Positions 1 through 5,423 of a DNA stretch of 5,423 nt are shown here, one piece after another. The translations under genes and the position numbers were made by a program. The notes under the pieces are model-generated. The model did not search any database, had not been told where the DNA came from, and saw nothing but the letters and a program-made list of their open reading frames with translations. Every line of letters starts with the position of its first letter. The first letter of the stretch is position 1. This stretch comes from Gammaproteobacteria bacterium (GTDB lineage Bacteria; Pseudomonadota; Gammaproteobacteria; SZUA-229): positions 1-5,423 of the forward strand of contig JAESSQ010000073.1 of NCBI GenBank assembly GCA_016764035.1, in the 5' to 3' direction.

Positions 1-686
1 AGCTGGATTACCATAACTATCTGGATCACTTCTCTGAAGCAACAGAGGAATGGAGCTACATGAAGTTCCCATACCTCAAAAACCAGCCAAGCAGAGATGC
101 GGGTTCTGTTCGAGTAGGTTCTTTAGCGCGTGTTAACGTGACTAAATCTTATGAAGATAACTGCCCATTTGCTAAAGCTGAACTGGAACGCTTTAAAGAT
201 TACAACAACAACAAACCTAGTGATTCCATCTTGCACATGAACTGGGCACGTGCCATCGAGATTTTACATTCTGCTGAGCAGGTTAAAGTCTTATTGAACG
301 ATCCTGATCTGCAGAAAGATGATCTCATGATGACTCATGGTGATTTTGTAGGTGAAGGTGTTGGTGTTGTTGAAGCTCCTCGTGGAACTTTATTGCATCA
401 TTACCGTGCGAACGAAGAAGGCAATATTACTTTTGCTAACTTAATCGTTGCAACTACGCAGAACAATACGACAATTAATCGTACTGTTCGTCATATTGCT
501 GATTCATACCTTAGTGGTAAGCCACAGTCTGAAATCACTGAAGGTTTAATGAACGCTATCGAAGTAGGTATTCGTGCATTTGATCCTTGCTTGAGTTGTG
601 CAACACACGCTATGGGCCAGATGCCATTGATCGTTGAAGTGCAGGACGCTCGCGGTAACGTAATTGCTGAAGAGGTTCGCGATTAG
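1..686 (+). CDS. hoxH: NAD-linked bidirectional [NiFe]-hydrogenase large subunit HoxH, C-terminal part (5' truncated)
   Basis: This is the Ni-Fe catalytic subunit of a cytoplasmic group 3d-type hydrogenase, which exchanges electrons between H2 and NAD(P)(H) together with HoxY and the HoxFU diaphorase. The reading frame is open from base 3, so the gene starts outside the window and about 227 codons are visible. The Met codon at 60 is internal, because in-frame sequence before it (HFSEATEEWSYMKFPY) also reads as hydrogenase. The key signature is DPCLSCATH, encoded around 582-608; its two Cys are the C-terminal pair of active-site ligands. It is followed by a 25-residue tail (AMGQMPL...EEVRD), which marks an unprocessed precursor. 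Family proteins are cut after this His during maturation. Other family-like stretches are VRVGSLARVNV, GVGVVEAPRGTLLHHY and ANLIVATTQNN. The protease gene overlaps its 3' end. The 3d assignment rests on sequence style and on the paired protease; a related group 3 enzyme is less likely. Confidence 0.93.
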   Translation, partial: LDYHNYLDHFSEATEEWSYMKFPYLKNQPSRDAGSVRVGSLARVNVTKSYEDNCPFAKAELERFKDYNNNKPSDSILHMNWARAIEILHSAEQVKVLLNDPDLQKDDLMMTHGDFVGEGVGVVEAPRGTLLHHYRANEEGNITFANLIVATTQNNTTINRTVRHIADSYLSGKPQSEITEGLMNAIEVGIRAFDPCLSCATHAMGQMPLIVEVQDARGNVIAEEVRD

Positions 687-1167
687 TACTTTAGCTGAAG
701 AAATAGCTGTTACGCTTGCCGACTACAACGATGCCTCATGCCTGATTTATGGCATAGGCAACGTTGGTCGGCAGGATGACGGCTTAGGTTGGGCTTTCAT
801 TGATTGGCTGGAGGATAATACTATTTGTCCGAAGGCCGATCTTGATCGCCATTATCAATTACATCTTGAGCATGCTGACCTGATCAGCCATAAGAAAAAA
901 GTGCTCTTTGTCGATGCTACAAAAGCAGCCGATGTTGAAACGTTTCAGCTCGAAATTGTTGAGCCGAAGATGGATCATAGTTTTACCTCTCATTCTATTT
1001 CAATCAATGCCATCATGAATACGTGTCAGGCGTGTTTTGATTTTGTTCCTGAAGTACAGTTGCTAACCATAAAAGGTTATGAATGGGAGCTTGAATTAGG
1101 ACTTACAGAGCAAGCAAGTCAGAACTTGCAAGCTGCTACAGATTATTTCAAAAAAGTTTCTACCTAA
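664..1167 (+). CDS. hoxW: Hydrogenase maturation endopeptidase (HoxW/HycI/HybD family)
   Basis: This Ni-dependent endopeptidase removes the C-terminal tail of the hydrogenase large subunit once nickel is in place. Numbered from the TTG at 664 it has 167 residues, normal for the family. The N-terminal glycine motif is GIGNVGRQDDGLG (30-42). By comparison with E. coli HybD (Glu16, Asp62, His93), the likely metal ligands are Asp39, Asp84 in LFVDAT, and His110 in TSHSIS. The C-terminal GYEWELELGLTEQA matches the conserved GYE...GLS region. The gene overlaps the 3' end of hoxH, as expected for its dedicated protease. The start is uncertain, since no ATG or GTG lies upstream of the motif. TTG 664 has a poor Shine-Dalgarno. 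ATT 682 lies 6 bases after AGAGG (671-675) and overlaps the hoxH stop, giving 161 residues. Family identity is clear; the name hoxW follows from the neighbour. Confidence 0.9.
   Translation: MLKRFAISTLAEEIAVTLADYNDASCLIYGIGNVGRQDDGLGWAFIDWLEDNTICPKADLDRHYQLHLEHADLISHKKKVLFVDATKAADVETFQLEIVEPKMDHSFTSHSISINAIMNTCQACFDFVPEVQLLTIKGYEWELELGLTEQASQNLQAATDYFKKVST
671..675 (+). promoter_or_regulatory. Shine-Dalgarno AGAGG that may decide the start of the maturation protease
   Basis: AGAGG lies inside the last codons of hoxH. It is 6 bases before an in-frame ATT at 682-684, which overlaps the hoxH stop TAG (684-686). The other candidate start, TTG at 664, lies upstream of this site and so could not use it. 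Seen directly: motif and spacing. Inferred: initiation at ATT with coupling to hoxH translation. Confidence 0.4.
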
Positions 1168-1219
1168 TATATCCAGATATTTCTAAAATTCCCTGGGTAA
1201 TCAAATATTATTATCTTAT

Positions 1220-1224
1220 AGGGG
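1220..1224 (+). promoter_or_regulatory. Ribosome binding site of the mutarotase gene
   Basis: AGGGG lies 6 bases upstream of the ATG at 1231, the best-placed Shine-Dalgarno in the window. It fixes the mutarotase start. Confidence 0.7.
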
Positions 1225-1230
1225 CTCTAA

Positions 1231-2133
1231 ATGAATGCTGATGAATTAACTACCCGTTTCGGTATAGACGGTATCTTATCCTTTTCTGAAGGTAAAGGTG
1301 GTCTGATAAATATTGAAATAAGCAATTCGCTGGCGACAGCAAGCATTTCTACCTATTCAGCGCAAGTGCTCGCCTACAAACCAAACGATGAAGCAGAAGA
1401 CCTGTTATTTGTTAGCAATCACGCATTTTATGAAAATGGCAAAGCAACCAAAGGTGGCATTCCCATCTGTTGGCCATGGTTTGGTCCTGCTGCTACAGAA
1501 GGCGGCCCAGGTCACGGTTTTGTACGTGCCAGTCAATGGGATGTGCTCGATACGGAGCAGAATCAGGATGGCTCAACAGTAGTTTCGTTAGGTATTAAAA
1601 CAGACACTGATACTGATTTTTGGCCTCATGCATGTGAGTTACGCCTGGAAATAAGGGTGGGCGCATCGTTAAATATAACGTTGATTACAGAGAATAACTC
1701 TGCTGGCAGCATTACTATCAGTCAGGCGTTTCATACTTATTTTAAAATTAACGATATTAGTAATACATCAGTTACCGGTTTTGATGGTAAAACCTATATC
1801 GATAAAGTCGATGGCTCTAAACAAAAAAAACAGCTTGGCGATATCACCATCTCAGAACTGACAGATCGTGTTTATCTGGACAGTAATGGCGAGATTGTTA
1901 TTAACGATAAAGGTAATGATCGGCAAATTATAATTACCTCAGAAGGCAGTAGCACAGGTATAGTCTGGAACCCATGGGTAGAGCAGTCCTCTGATATGGG
2001 TGATTTTGGTGATGACGAATACAAAAATATGATTTGTGTCGAAACGGCGAATACCGCCAATGACTGCGTCACGATTGCAGTAGGCGAGGCGTATCAATTG
2101 GTGGCTGACTACAGAATAAAAAAAGTAAAGTAG
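1231..2133 (+). CDS. yeaD: D-hexose-6-phosphate mutarotase (glucose-6-phosphate 1-epimerase, YeaD family)
   Basis: This cytoplasmic enzyme interconverts the alpha and beta anomers of glucose 6-phosphate and similar hexose phosphates (EC 5.1.3.15 family). The 300-residue length is typical of the aldose-1-epimerase-like beta-sandwich fold. Visible signatures are GGIPICWPWFGP (75-86), GHGFVRASQWDV (94-105), QAFHTYFKI (165-173), VTGFDGKTYIDKV (181-193), WNPWVE (246-251) and ICVETAN (268-274). By comparison with the characterised yeast homologue YMR099c, His168 and Glu271 are the probable catalytic pair, and Arg99 and nearby residues may contact the phosphate. The ATG start is well supported by AGGGG (1220-1224) with 6-base spacing. 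It lies 63 bases after the protease gene with no obvious terminator between them, so co-transcription is possible, although the family has no established role in hydrogenase maturation. No truncation or frameshift is seen. Confidence 0.93.
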   Translation: MNADELTTRFGIDGILSFSEGKGGLINIEISNSLATASISTYSAQVLAYKPNDEAEDLLFVSNHAFYENGKATKGGIPICWPWFGPAATEGGPGHGFVRASQWDVLDTEQNQDGSTVVSLGIKTDTDTDFWPHACELRLEIRVGASLNITLITENNSAGSITISQAFHTYFKINDISNTSVTGFDGKTYIDKVDGSKQKKQLGDITISELTDRVYLDSNGEIVINDKGNDRQIIITSEGSSTGIVWNPWVEQSSDMGDFGDDEYKNMICVETANTANDCVTIAVGEAYQLVADYRIKKVK

Positions 2134-2713
2134 AAGTACCCTATTAAAGTTGGTTCTCCCGTTTCATTAAATTTATTACAGGCGTTCAATAAGGTCTAGG
2201 TAAAGTTTCAGCAATAGTTCAGCATACAACCGATGACTTTAAACTTCGTTCCCTTTTCACATTTTACTGGTGAATCGTATAGGTTTGCCTTGTACAGCCA
2301 AACGCTAAACTAGTCACGTTTATGGGTATCTTAAGTGGATTCGCTGTTATTCATCGTATTGTTACAAATGAAGCAGCCGTTGCTAATGCTGCAGTTATTT
2401 CCGGTTATTATATTTTTTGCTATAGCTTGTCGGCTATTTTTTACTATAAGAAGTTGCCAGTTTTCCGCCTTAAATCTAACTGAACCCTCTCTTTGAATGT
2501 TTTATTAAGCATTATAAATTGTCGATTATCTGTTTTGTCTATTACAAATAAAAATCATTACATTTTATTATTTAAGTTAAGGTAAATTTAAATTATTGGG
2601 GCGCTGAATAATTACTGCTTGTCATTGTCAACGAATGTAGGAATTTTGTTTCCAATGTTATTTCAGGTGGTTATAGAGCATAAGGTTTCTCTCCTGGTTT
2701 CATATGGTAATTA
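2134..2713. other. 580-base stretch without a recognised gene, between the mutarotase and the DegQ-like protease
   Basis: No tRNA, known RNA, mobile-element end or strong rho-independent terminator is visible. The only coding candidate is the small hydrophobic ORF at 2322-2483. The part from about 2490 to 2600 is very AT-rich. A tandem TTGTCATTGTCA (2619-2630) resembles two -35 hexamers, but neither has a good -10 at 16-18 bases, so no promoter is called. The protease promoter presumably lies somewhere in 2484-2713. Confidence 0.6.
2322..2483 (+). CDS. Small hydrophobic ORF, 53 codons; unknown, possibly a gene remnant
   Basis: I do not recognise this product. The frame is open from 2283, after a stop at 2280-2282, and runs to TGA at 2481-2483. 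From the ATG at 2322 it gives 53 residues beginning MGILSGFAVIHRIVTNEAA. A hydrophobic, tyrosine-rich segment follows (about residues 20-42, including AVISGYYIFCYSLSAIF) that could be one membrane span, and the basic tail contains YYKK and FRLKS. The residue mix looks more protein-like than the surrounding AT-rich spacer. Against a functional gene, there is no Shine-Dalgarno before the ATG and no clear promoter, and the open frame continues upstream of the ATG without another standard start. It may be a true small membrane protein, the decayed C-terminus of a transporter-like gene, or chance. Confidence 0.3.
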   Translation: MGILSGFAVIHRIVTNEAAVANAAVISGYYIFCYSLSAIFYYKKLPVFRLKSN

Positions 2714-4111
2714 ATGAGCGTTATCTTAGGTTATACTTCAGCCATGTTAAATCGTTGCTGTCACCTGTTTTGTAGTTTTATATTATTGTCGATAATACCT
2801 ATTGTGGCATTGTCGATGTCTCAGGACGGTGGGCAATTACCAAGCCTTTCGCCGATGTTAAAACGGGTAACGCCGGCTGTAGTCAATATCTCCAGTCAAG
2901 CTACAGCGCCAAGTGGCACATCGCCGTTACTTGTAGATCCAGATTTCCGTCAATTTTATGATCGTTTGCAGCCGTCTGAGCGGAGCGCTCAAAGAGCGCT
3001 TGGTTCTGGCGCCATTGTAGATGCTGAAAACGGCTATATTATTACCAATCAGCATGTCATTGAAGGTGGCGACACCATCCTAATCATACTGAATAATGGC
3101 CGTAAACTCACAGCAAAGCTAATAGGAGCGGACCCCCAAACCGATATTGCTTTATTACAGGTGAAGGCAAAAAGTCTCACTGCCATAAGTTTCGCAGATT
3201 CAAATGAACTAGAAGTTGGTGATTTCGTAGCAGCAATCGGTAACCCGTATGGTTTAACGCAAACCGTAACATCGGGTATTGTTAGTGCAAAAGGGCGTAG
3301 TCAGCTGGGTTTTAAAGGTTTTGAAAACTTTATTCAAACCGACGCCGCTACCAATCCTGGCAACTCAGGCGGGCCGTTGGTAAATCTTCGCGGTGAATTG
3401 GTTGGTATTAATACGGCCATCTTGTCACCGCGCGGAAGCAATGTAGGCATTGGTTTTGCAATACCCGCCAACATGGCAAAGGCCATTATGCTTCAGATTA
3501 TTGAACATGGTGGTGTCAAACGTGGGGTGTTTGGTATCAACGTAGAAGATTTGAGTTACGAATACCTCGAGTCGATACATGCCGAGCAGCTTACAGGCGC
3601 TTTGATTAATCAAATAAAAAAAGGCTCTCCTGCCGAACAATCCGGACTACGTATAGATGACGTGGTGACGGCCTTTAATGGCGAGTCGGTTCGATCCGCC
3701 AACCATTTACATAACCTGCTGGGTTTAATGCGCATAGGTGATAGGGTGAAGCTTGATGTGTACCGAAACGGCTTTGCATTACAGTTTTCTGCAAAAATAG
3801 CTGACCCTTACAACACATATGTAGAGGGGCTGAGTATCAGTCCGTATCTTGAGGGAGCGCGGATGAGTAATTTTTCTGACGCGGTCGGTAATGGTAGCGC
3901 TGAGCTGAAAGCTATAGCCATAGGCGATATTCAAGTGGGTAGCTCGGCGTGGCGCGTTGGTTTACGCGAAGGCGACATTGTACTGGAGATAAACAAAACG
4001 CGCGTGACGAACCTTGAAGGCGCTAAAAAGTTGCTAGAAAAAGATAAGCCCATGTTTCATATGCGTTTACAGCGAGAAGGCGAGTTTATAAATTTAATCT
4101 CGCCATCGTAA
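2714..4111 (+). CDS. degQ: Periplasmic Do-family serine endopeptidase, DegQ-like (trypsin-like domain plus two PDZ domains)
   Basis: This protease-chaperone degrades or holds misfolded envelope proteins in the periplasm. It has 465 residues, close to E. coli DegQ (455). An N-terminal hydrophobic segment (about 17-34, SFILLSIIPIVALS) is the signal peptide. The protease domain spans about 45-255, with the triad His114 in TNQHVIEGG, Asp144 in DPQTDIALL and Ser218 in NPGNSGGPLV. PDZ1 is about 258-360 (start RGVFGINV, then GSPAEQSGLRIDDVV). PDZ2 is about 368-462 (LEGARMSN, GSSAWRVGLREGDIVLEIN). The loop between the N-terminus and the His is short and lacks the long Gln-rich LA loop of DegP, favouring DegQ; two PDZ domains rule out DegS. 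ATG 2714 has no good Shine-Dalgarno. ATG 2744 (Met11) would give a more standard signal peptide, MLNRCC..., with TTAGG rather far upstream. It is separated by long spacers on both sides, so it is probably transcribed alone. Confidence 0.93.
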   Translation: MSVILGYTSAMLNRCCHLFCSFILLSIIPIVALSMSQDGGQLPSLSPMLKRVTPAVVNISSQATAPSGTSPLLVDPDFRQFYDRLQPSERSAQRALGSGAIVDAENGYIITNQHVIEGGDTILIILNNGRKLTAKLIGADPQTDIALLQVKAKSLTAISFADSNELEVGDFVAAIGNPYGLTQTVTSGIVSAKGRSQLGFKGFENFIQTDAATNPGNSGGPLVNLRGELVGINTAILSPRGSNVGIGFAIPANMAKAIMLQIIEHGGVKRGVFGINVEDLSYEYLESIHAEQLTGALINQIKKGSPAEQSGLRIDDVVTAFNGESVRSANHLHNLLGLMRIGDRVKLDVYRNGFALQFSAKIADPYNTYVEGLSISPYLEGARMSNFSDAVGNGSAELKAIAIGDIQVGSSAWRVGLREGDIVLEINKTRVTNLEGAKKLLEKDKPMFHMRLQREGEFINLISPS

Positions 4112-4175
4112 GCAAAATAATATAAAATTCACCACAATTTACGGGTAGGTGTCAGGATTGACGTAGCTAGCTGTA

Positions 4176-4193
4176 CTATTGTTATAGCAATAG
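4176..4193 (+). repeat. Perfect 6-bp inverted repeat, CTATTG / CAATAG
   Basis: CTATTG (4176-4181) and CAATAG (4188-4193) flank a 6-base loop, TTATAG. A short GGTTTTAGG follows. The stem is AT-rich and the T-run only four bases, so as a terminator for the protease gene 65 bases upstream it would be weak. Confidence 0.35.
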
Positions 4194-4200
4194 GGTTTTA

Positions 4201-4238
4201 GGTATATATAGTGTCATTGGATGCATTAGCTATATACC
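4201..4238. repeat. Perfect 8-bp inverted repeat, GGTATATA / TATATACC
   Basis: GGTATATA (4201-4208) and TATATACC (4231-4238) are exact reverse complements with 22 bases between them. Inside, TAG (4209-4211) could pair with CTA (4230-4232) only by shifting the outer pairing. The arms are AT-rich and no T-tract follows, so it is either an RNA hairpin or a protein-binding dyad; the sequence does not decide. Confidence 0.35.
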
Positions 4239-4260
4239 AAAGAAGGTTGATTCTCGGTGG

Positions 4261-4326
4261 TTACTTAGATTGCTAAGCGGTAAGTAGTTAACCGGTAAAT
4301 GAGCTTGAATTTAAAGTGCTTTTTTT
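4261..4326 (+). terminator. Hairpin-forming region ending in a seven-T tract; possible weak terminator
   Basis: CTTAG (4264-4268) and CTAAG (4273-4277) form a 5-bp stem with a 4-base loop. The outer GGTT (4259-4262) can pair with AACC (4290-4293) with a bulge. Further on, AGC (4302-4304) can pair with GCT (4318-4320), directly before T4320-4326. The stem next to the T-run is poor, so this is a weak candidate for the protease transcript or for an unseen small RNA. Confidence 0.25.
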
Positions 4327-4455
4327 AATAGGTTTCGTAACTCATTGATAAACAGTATTTTATAAAACTATTTGATTAGTGGCATATTACTTGCTTTAGT
4401 CATCAAAAACATATTTTAATTGTTGATTTAAAACGTGCTGTATTATTTGGGTAGT

Positions 4456-4461
4456 TATACT
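4456..4461 (+). promoter_or_regulatory. Candidate -10 hexamer TATACT for the porin gene
   Basis: TATACT is close to the sigma-70 -10 consensus and lies 41 bases before the porin start. No convincing -35 is present at the usual 16-18 base spacing (TTGATT at 4424-4429 is too far). A second TATACA (4465-4470) follows, inside a small dyad ACTG/CAGT (4460-4473). A promoter is needed here, but this position is only a suggestion. Confidence 0.25.
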
Positions 4462-4490
4462 GGGTATACAGTTAATTATTATTAATCTTG

Positions 4491-4494
4491 GGAG
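4491..4494 (+). promoter_or_regulatory. Shine-Dalgarno GGAG deciding the TTG start of the porin
   Basis: GGAG (extended GGGAGA, 4490-4495) is 8 bases from TTG 4503 but only 3 bases from ATG 4498. That ATG reads ATG-GTT-TGA and stops after two codons, and its stop overlaps the TTG. The spacing and the signal peptide that follows both favour TTG. Confidence 0.6.
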
Positions 4495-4502
4495 ATTATG
4501 GT

Positions 4503-5423
4503 TTGAAAACTTTAAATAAAAATATTTTATCTGTAAGTGTTGCAGCAGCATTATTAGCTGGTACAAGCATAGTAAATGCTGATACTACTGTAAGTGGCTT
4601 TGTTGACGTTATTTACACAGTAACGAATGATGGTCAGGCGGCAACTCCACCTGCAGTTAATGGTGCAGAAAACAAATTTTTAGCTGATGGCGAAATTGAT
4701 ATTGTAAGCACGGTAAAAGGCGCAACGGTTCGTTTAGACCTAGATGTACGTATTGCTGCTCTTGCTGGTGGTGATAATACTGGTGGTGCAGAAGTTGAGC
4801 AAGCACATATCGCTGTTCCTATCGGTGGTGTAACCTTGATTGCTGGTGTATTCAATAACCCAATCGGTTATGAAGCTGAAGATGCACCTGATCTTGACTT
4901 TACTTCACATAACATCATTTATGACATTTTGAATGACCAGACTGCATTGCATGGTAACAATCTTGCAGGTGCTGCGTTGGCCGGTGCAATTGGTCCTGTT
5001 ACTTTAACGGGTGCGTTCATTAATGATTTGGGTCACGTTTCTGAAGAAAACTCTGTTGCTTTAATCGCTAACATTACAGTAGCATCAAACCTAGATTTAG
5101 AGCTTGGTTATGTGACACAAGATGATGCAGCTGGTGCAGGTGCGGCTGGTTCAGCAGGTGATGTACTTGACTTTAACGCTGTTTGGTCAAATAGTCAGTT
5201 CGCTGTTGGTATTGACTACATGAATTTTGGTCAGTTGTTAGATGACGCAATGGTAGTTTGGGGTGGTATTAACGTAGGCCCTGTAAACCTTAAAGTACGC
5301 TTTGAAACTGTCGCAGCAGCTGCCGCAGGTTCTGCAGATGCTGAGCAGACAACTTTTTATGCTAGCTATCCTTTAGCTGCAAACTCTACTGTTGCATTAG
5401 AGATTAAAGACGGTGATGTTACT
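4503..5423 (+). CDS. Outer-membrane beta-barrel porin, N-terminal part (3' truncated), TTG start
   Basis: This is a probable outer-membrane channel protein. The frame is open from TTG 4503 through the last base, giving 307 codons without a stop, and the gene runs off the right edge. The N-terminus MKTLNKNILSVSVAAALLAG is a classical signal peptide: Lys-rich start, hydrophobic core, and probable cleavage after VNA at residue 26. The mature part is rich in Ala, Gly, Asn and Asp and made of alternating-hydrophobicity strands such as TTVSGFVDVIYTV, VTLIAGVFNNPIGYE and FAVGIDYMNFGQ, as in beta-barrels. The FNNPIGYEAEDAPD region recalls the OmpL-like porin-2 (BBP2) family, but this is a weak impression and other Gram-negative porin families are possible. 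Cargo cannot be told. Codon use favours GCT/GCA, GGT and GTA, as in highly expressed genes. The preceding DegQ-type protease could act on such proteins. Confidence 0.8.
   Translation, partial: MKTLNKNILSVSVAAALLAGTSIVNADTTVSGFVDVIYTVTNDGQAATPPAVNGAENKFLADGEIDIVSTVKGATVRLDLDVRIAALAGGDNTGGAEVEQAHIAVPIGGVTLIAGVFNNPIGYEAEDAPDLDFTSHNIIYDILNDQTALHGNNLAGAALAGAIGPVTLTGAFINDLGHVSEENSVALIANITVASNLDLELGYVTQDDAAGAGAAGSAGDVLDFNAVWSNSQFAVGIDYMNFGQLLDDAMVVWGGINVGPVNLKVRFETVAAAAAGSADAEQTTFYASYPLAANSTVALEIKDGDVT

Larger units (their letters stand above)
4112..4502. other. 391-base AT-rich spacer between the protease and the porin, with several inverted repeats
   Basis: No ORF of note is visible on either strand. 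The stretch holds at least three short dyads (4176-4193, 4201-4238, 4261-4294), a run of seven T at 4320-4326, and the porin's leader and Shine-Dalgarno at the right end. It probably contains the 3' end of the protease transcript and the porin promoter. A small RNA cannot be excluded but is not shown by the sequence. Confidence 0.6.

Noticed and set aside
60..62. ATG at 60 as the start of a short hydrogenase-like protein
   Set aside because: The frame is open and hydrogenase-like upstream to the window edge, so this Met is internal to a truncated full-length gene.
1169..1180. ATATC-CA-GATAT dyad just after the maturation protease
   Set aside because: The 2-base spacer cannot form an RNA hairpin, the arms are AT-only apart from one pair, and such dyads are expected by chance in AT-rich DNA.
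1388..1582. 64-codon + strand open frame inside the mutarotase gene
   Set aside because: It is an out-of-frame shadow of a strongly conserved enzyme, with no ribosome site and no recognisable domain.
1872..2072. 66-codon - strand open frame opposite the mutarotase 3' half
   Set aside because: Antisense shadow with low-complexity Ser/Ile/Leu composition and no own signals.
3425..3640. 71-codon - strand open frame opposite the protease PDZ1 region
   Set aside because: Antisense shadow of a well-supported gene; no family features.
4164..4171. AGCTAGCT palindrome in the spacer after the protease
   Set aside because: A single 8-base palindrome without a partner copy or flanking signal is not enough to call a site.
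4634..4855. 73-codon - strand open frame opposite the porin
   Set aside because: Its Ala/Pro/Thr/Ser-rich product mirrors the porin's GCN/GGT codon bias. The + strand frame has a signal peptide and Shine-Dalgarno and is clearly the real one.
1..5423. A novel multi-gene defence, mobile or biosynthetic system
   Set aside because: Every large gene belongs to a known housekeeping or envelope family. No transposase, integrase, nuclease, toxin-antitoxin pair, reverse transcriptase or regular repeat array is visible.

Overview
The window looks like chromosomal DNA from a moderately AT-rich Gram-negative bacterium, most likely a gammaproteobacterium. This is inferred from protein style: a periplasmic DegQ-type protease, an outer-membrane porin with a classical signal peptide, and a YeaD-type mutarotase. 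A species cannot be named from the sequence. All convincing genes are on the + strand. There are no rRNA or tRNA genes, CRISPR arrays, transposases or phage genes.

Layout. (1) 1-686: the C-terminal part of a bidirectional, NAD-linked [NiFe]-hydrogenase large subunit (HoxH), cut by the left edge. (2) Overlapping its 3' end, up to 1167: the hydrogenase maturation endopeptidase (HoxW/HycI/HybD family) that would trim the C-terminal tail of that HoxH. Its start is unusual, either TTG at 664 or ATT at 682. (3) 1231-2133: a D-hexose-6-phosphate mutarotase with a good Shine-Dalgarno. (4) 2134-2713: a 580-base stretch with no recognised gene, holding one small hydrophobic ORF (2322-2483) of unknown status. 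(5) 2714-4111: a complete DegQ-like Do-family serine endopeptidase with two PDZ domains. (6) 4112-4502: a 391-base AT-rich spacer with several dyads, a T-tract and the Shine-Dalgarno of the next gene. (7) 4503 to the right edge: the N-terminal 307 codons of an outer-membrane beta-barrel porin starting with TTG. An ATG-only gene search would miss it.

How they work together. HoxH and the protease are a functional pair: Ni is inserted into the HoxH precursor, then the protease cuts after the His of the DPCLSCATH motif. The rest of the hydrogenase (diaphorase and small subunits) should lie to the left of the window. The mutarotase serves sugar-phosphate metabolism, and a link to the hydrogenase through carbohydrate fermentation is only a guess. 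DegQ and the porin are both envelope proteins, and DegQ-type proteases are known to handle outer-membrane proteins, but the long spacer suggests separate transcription. I see no strong case for a new multi-gene system. The points most worth checking are the two non-ATG starts, the unexplained small ORF and the structured spacer before the porin.
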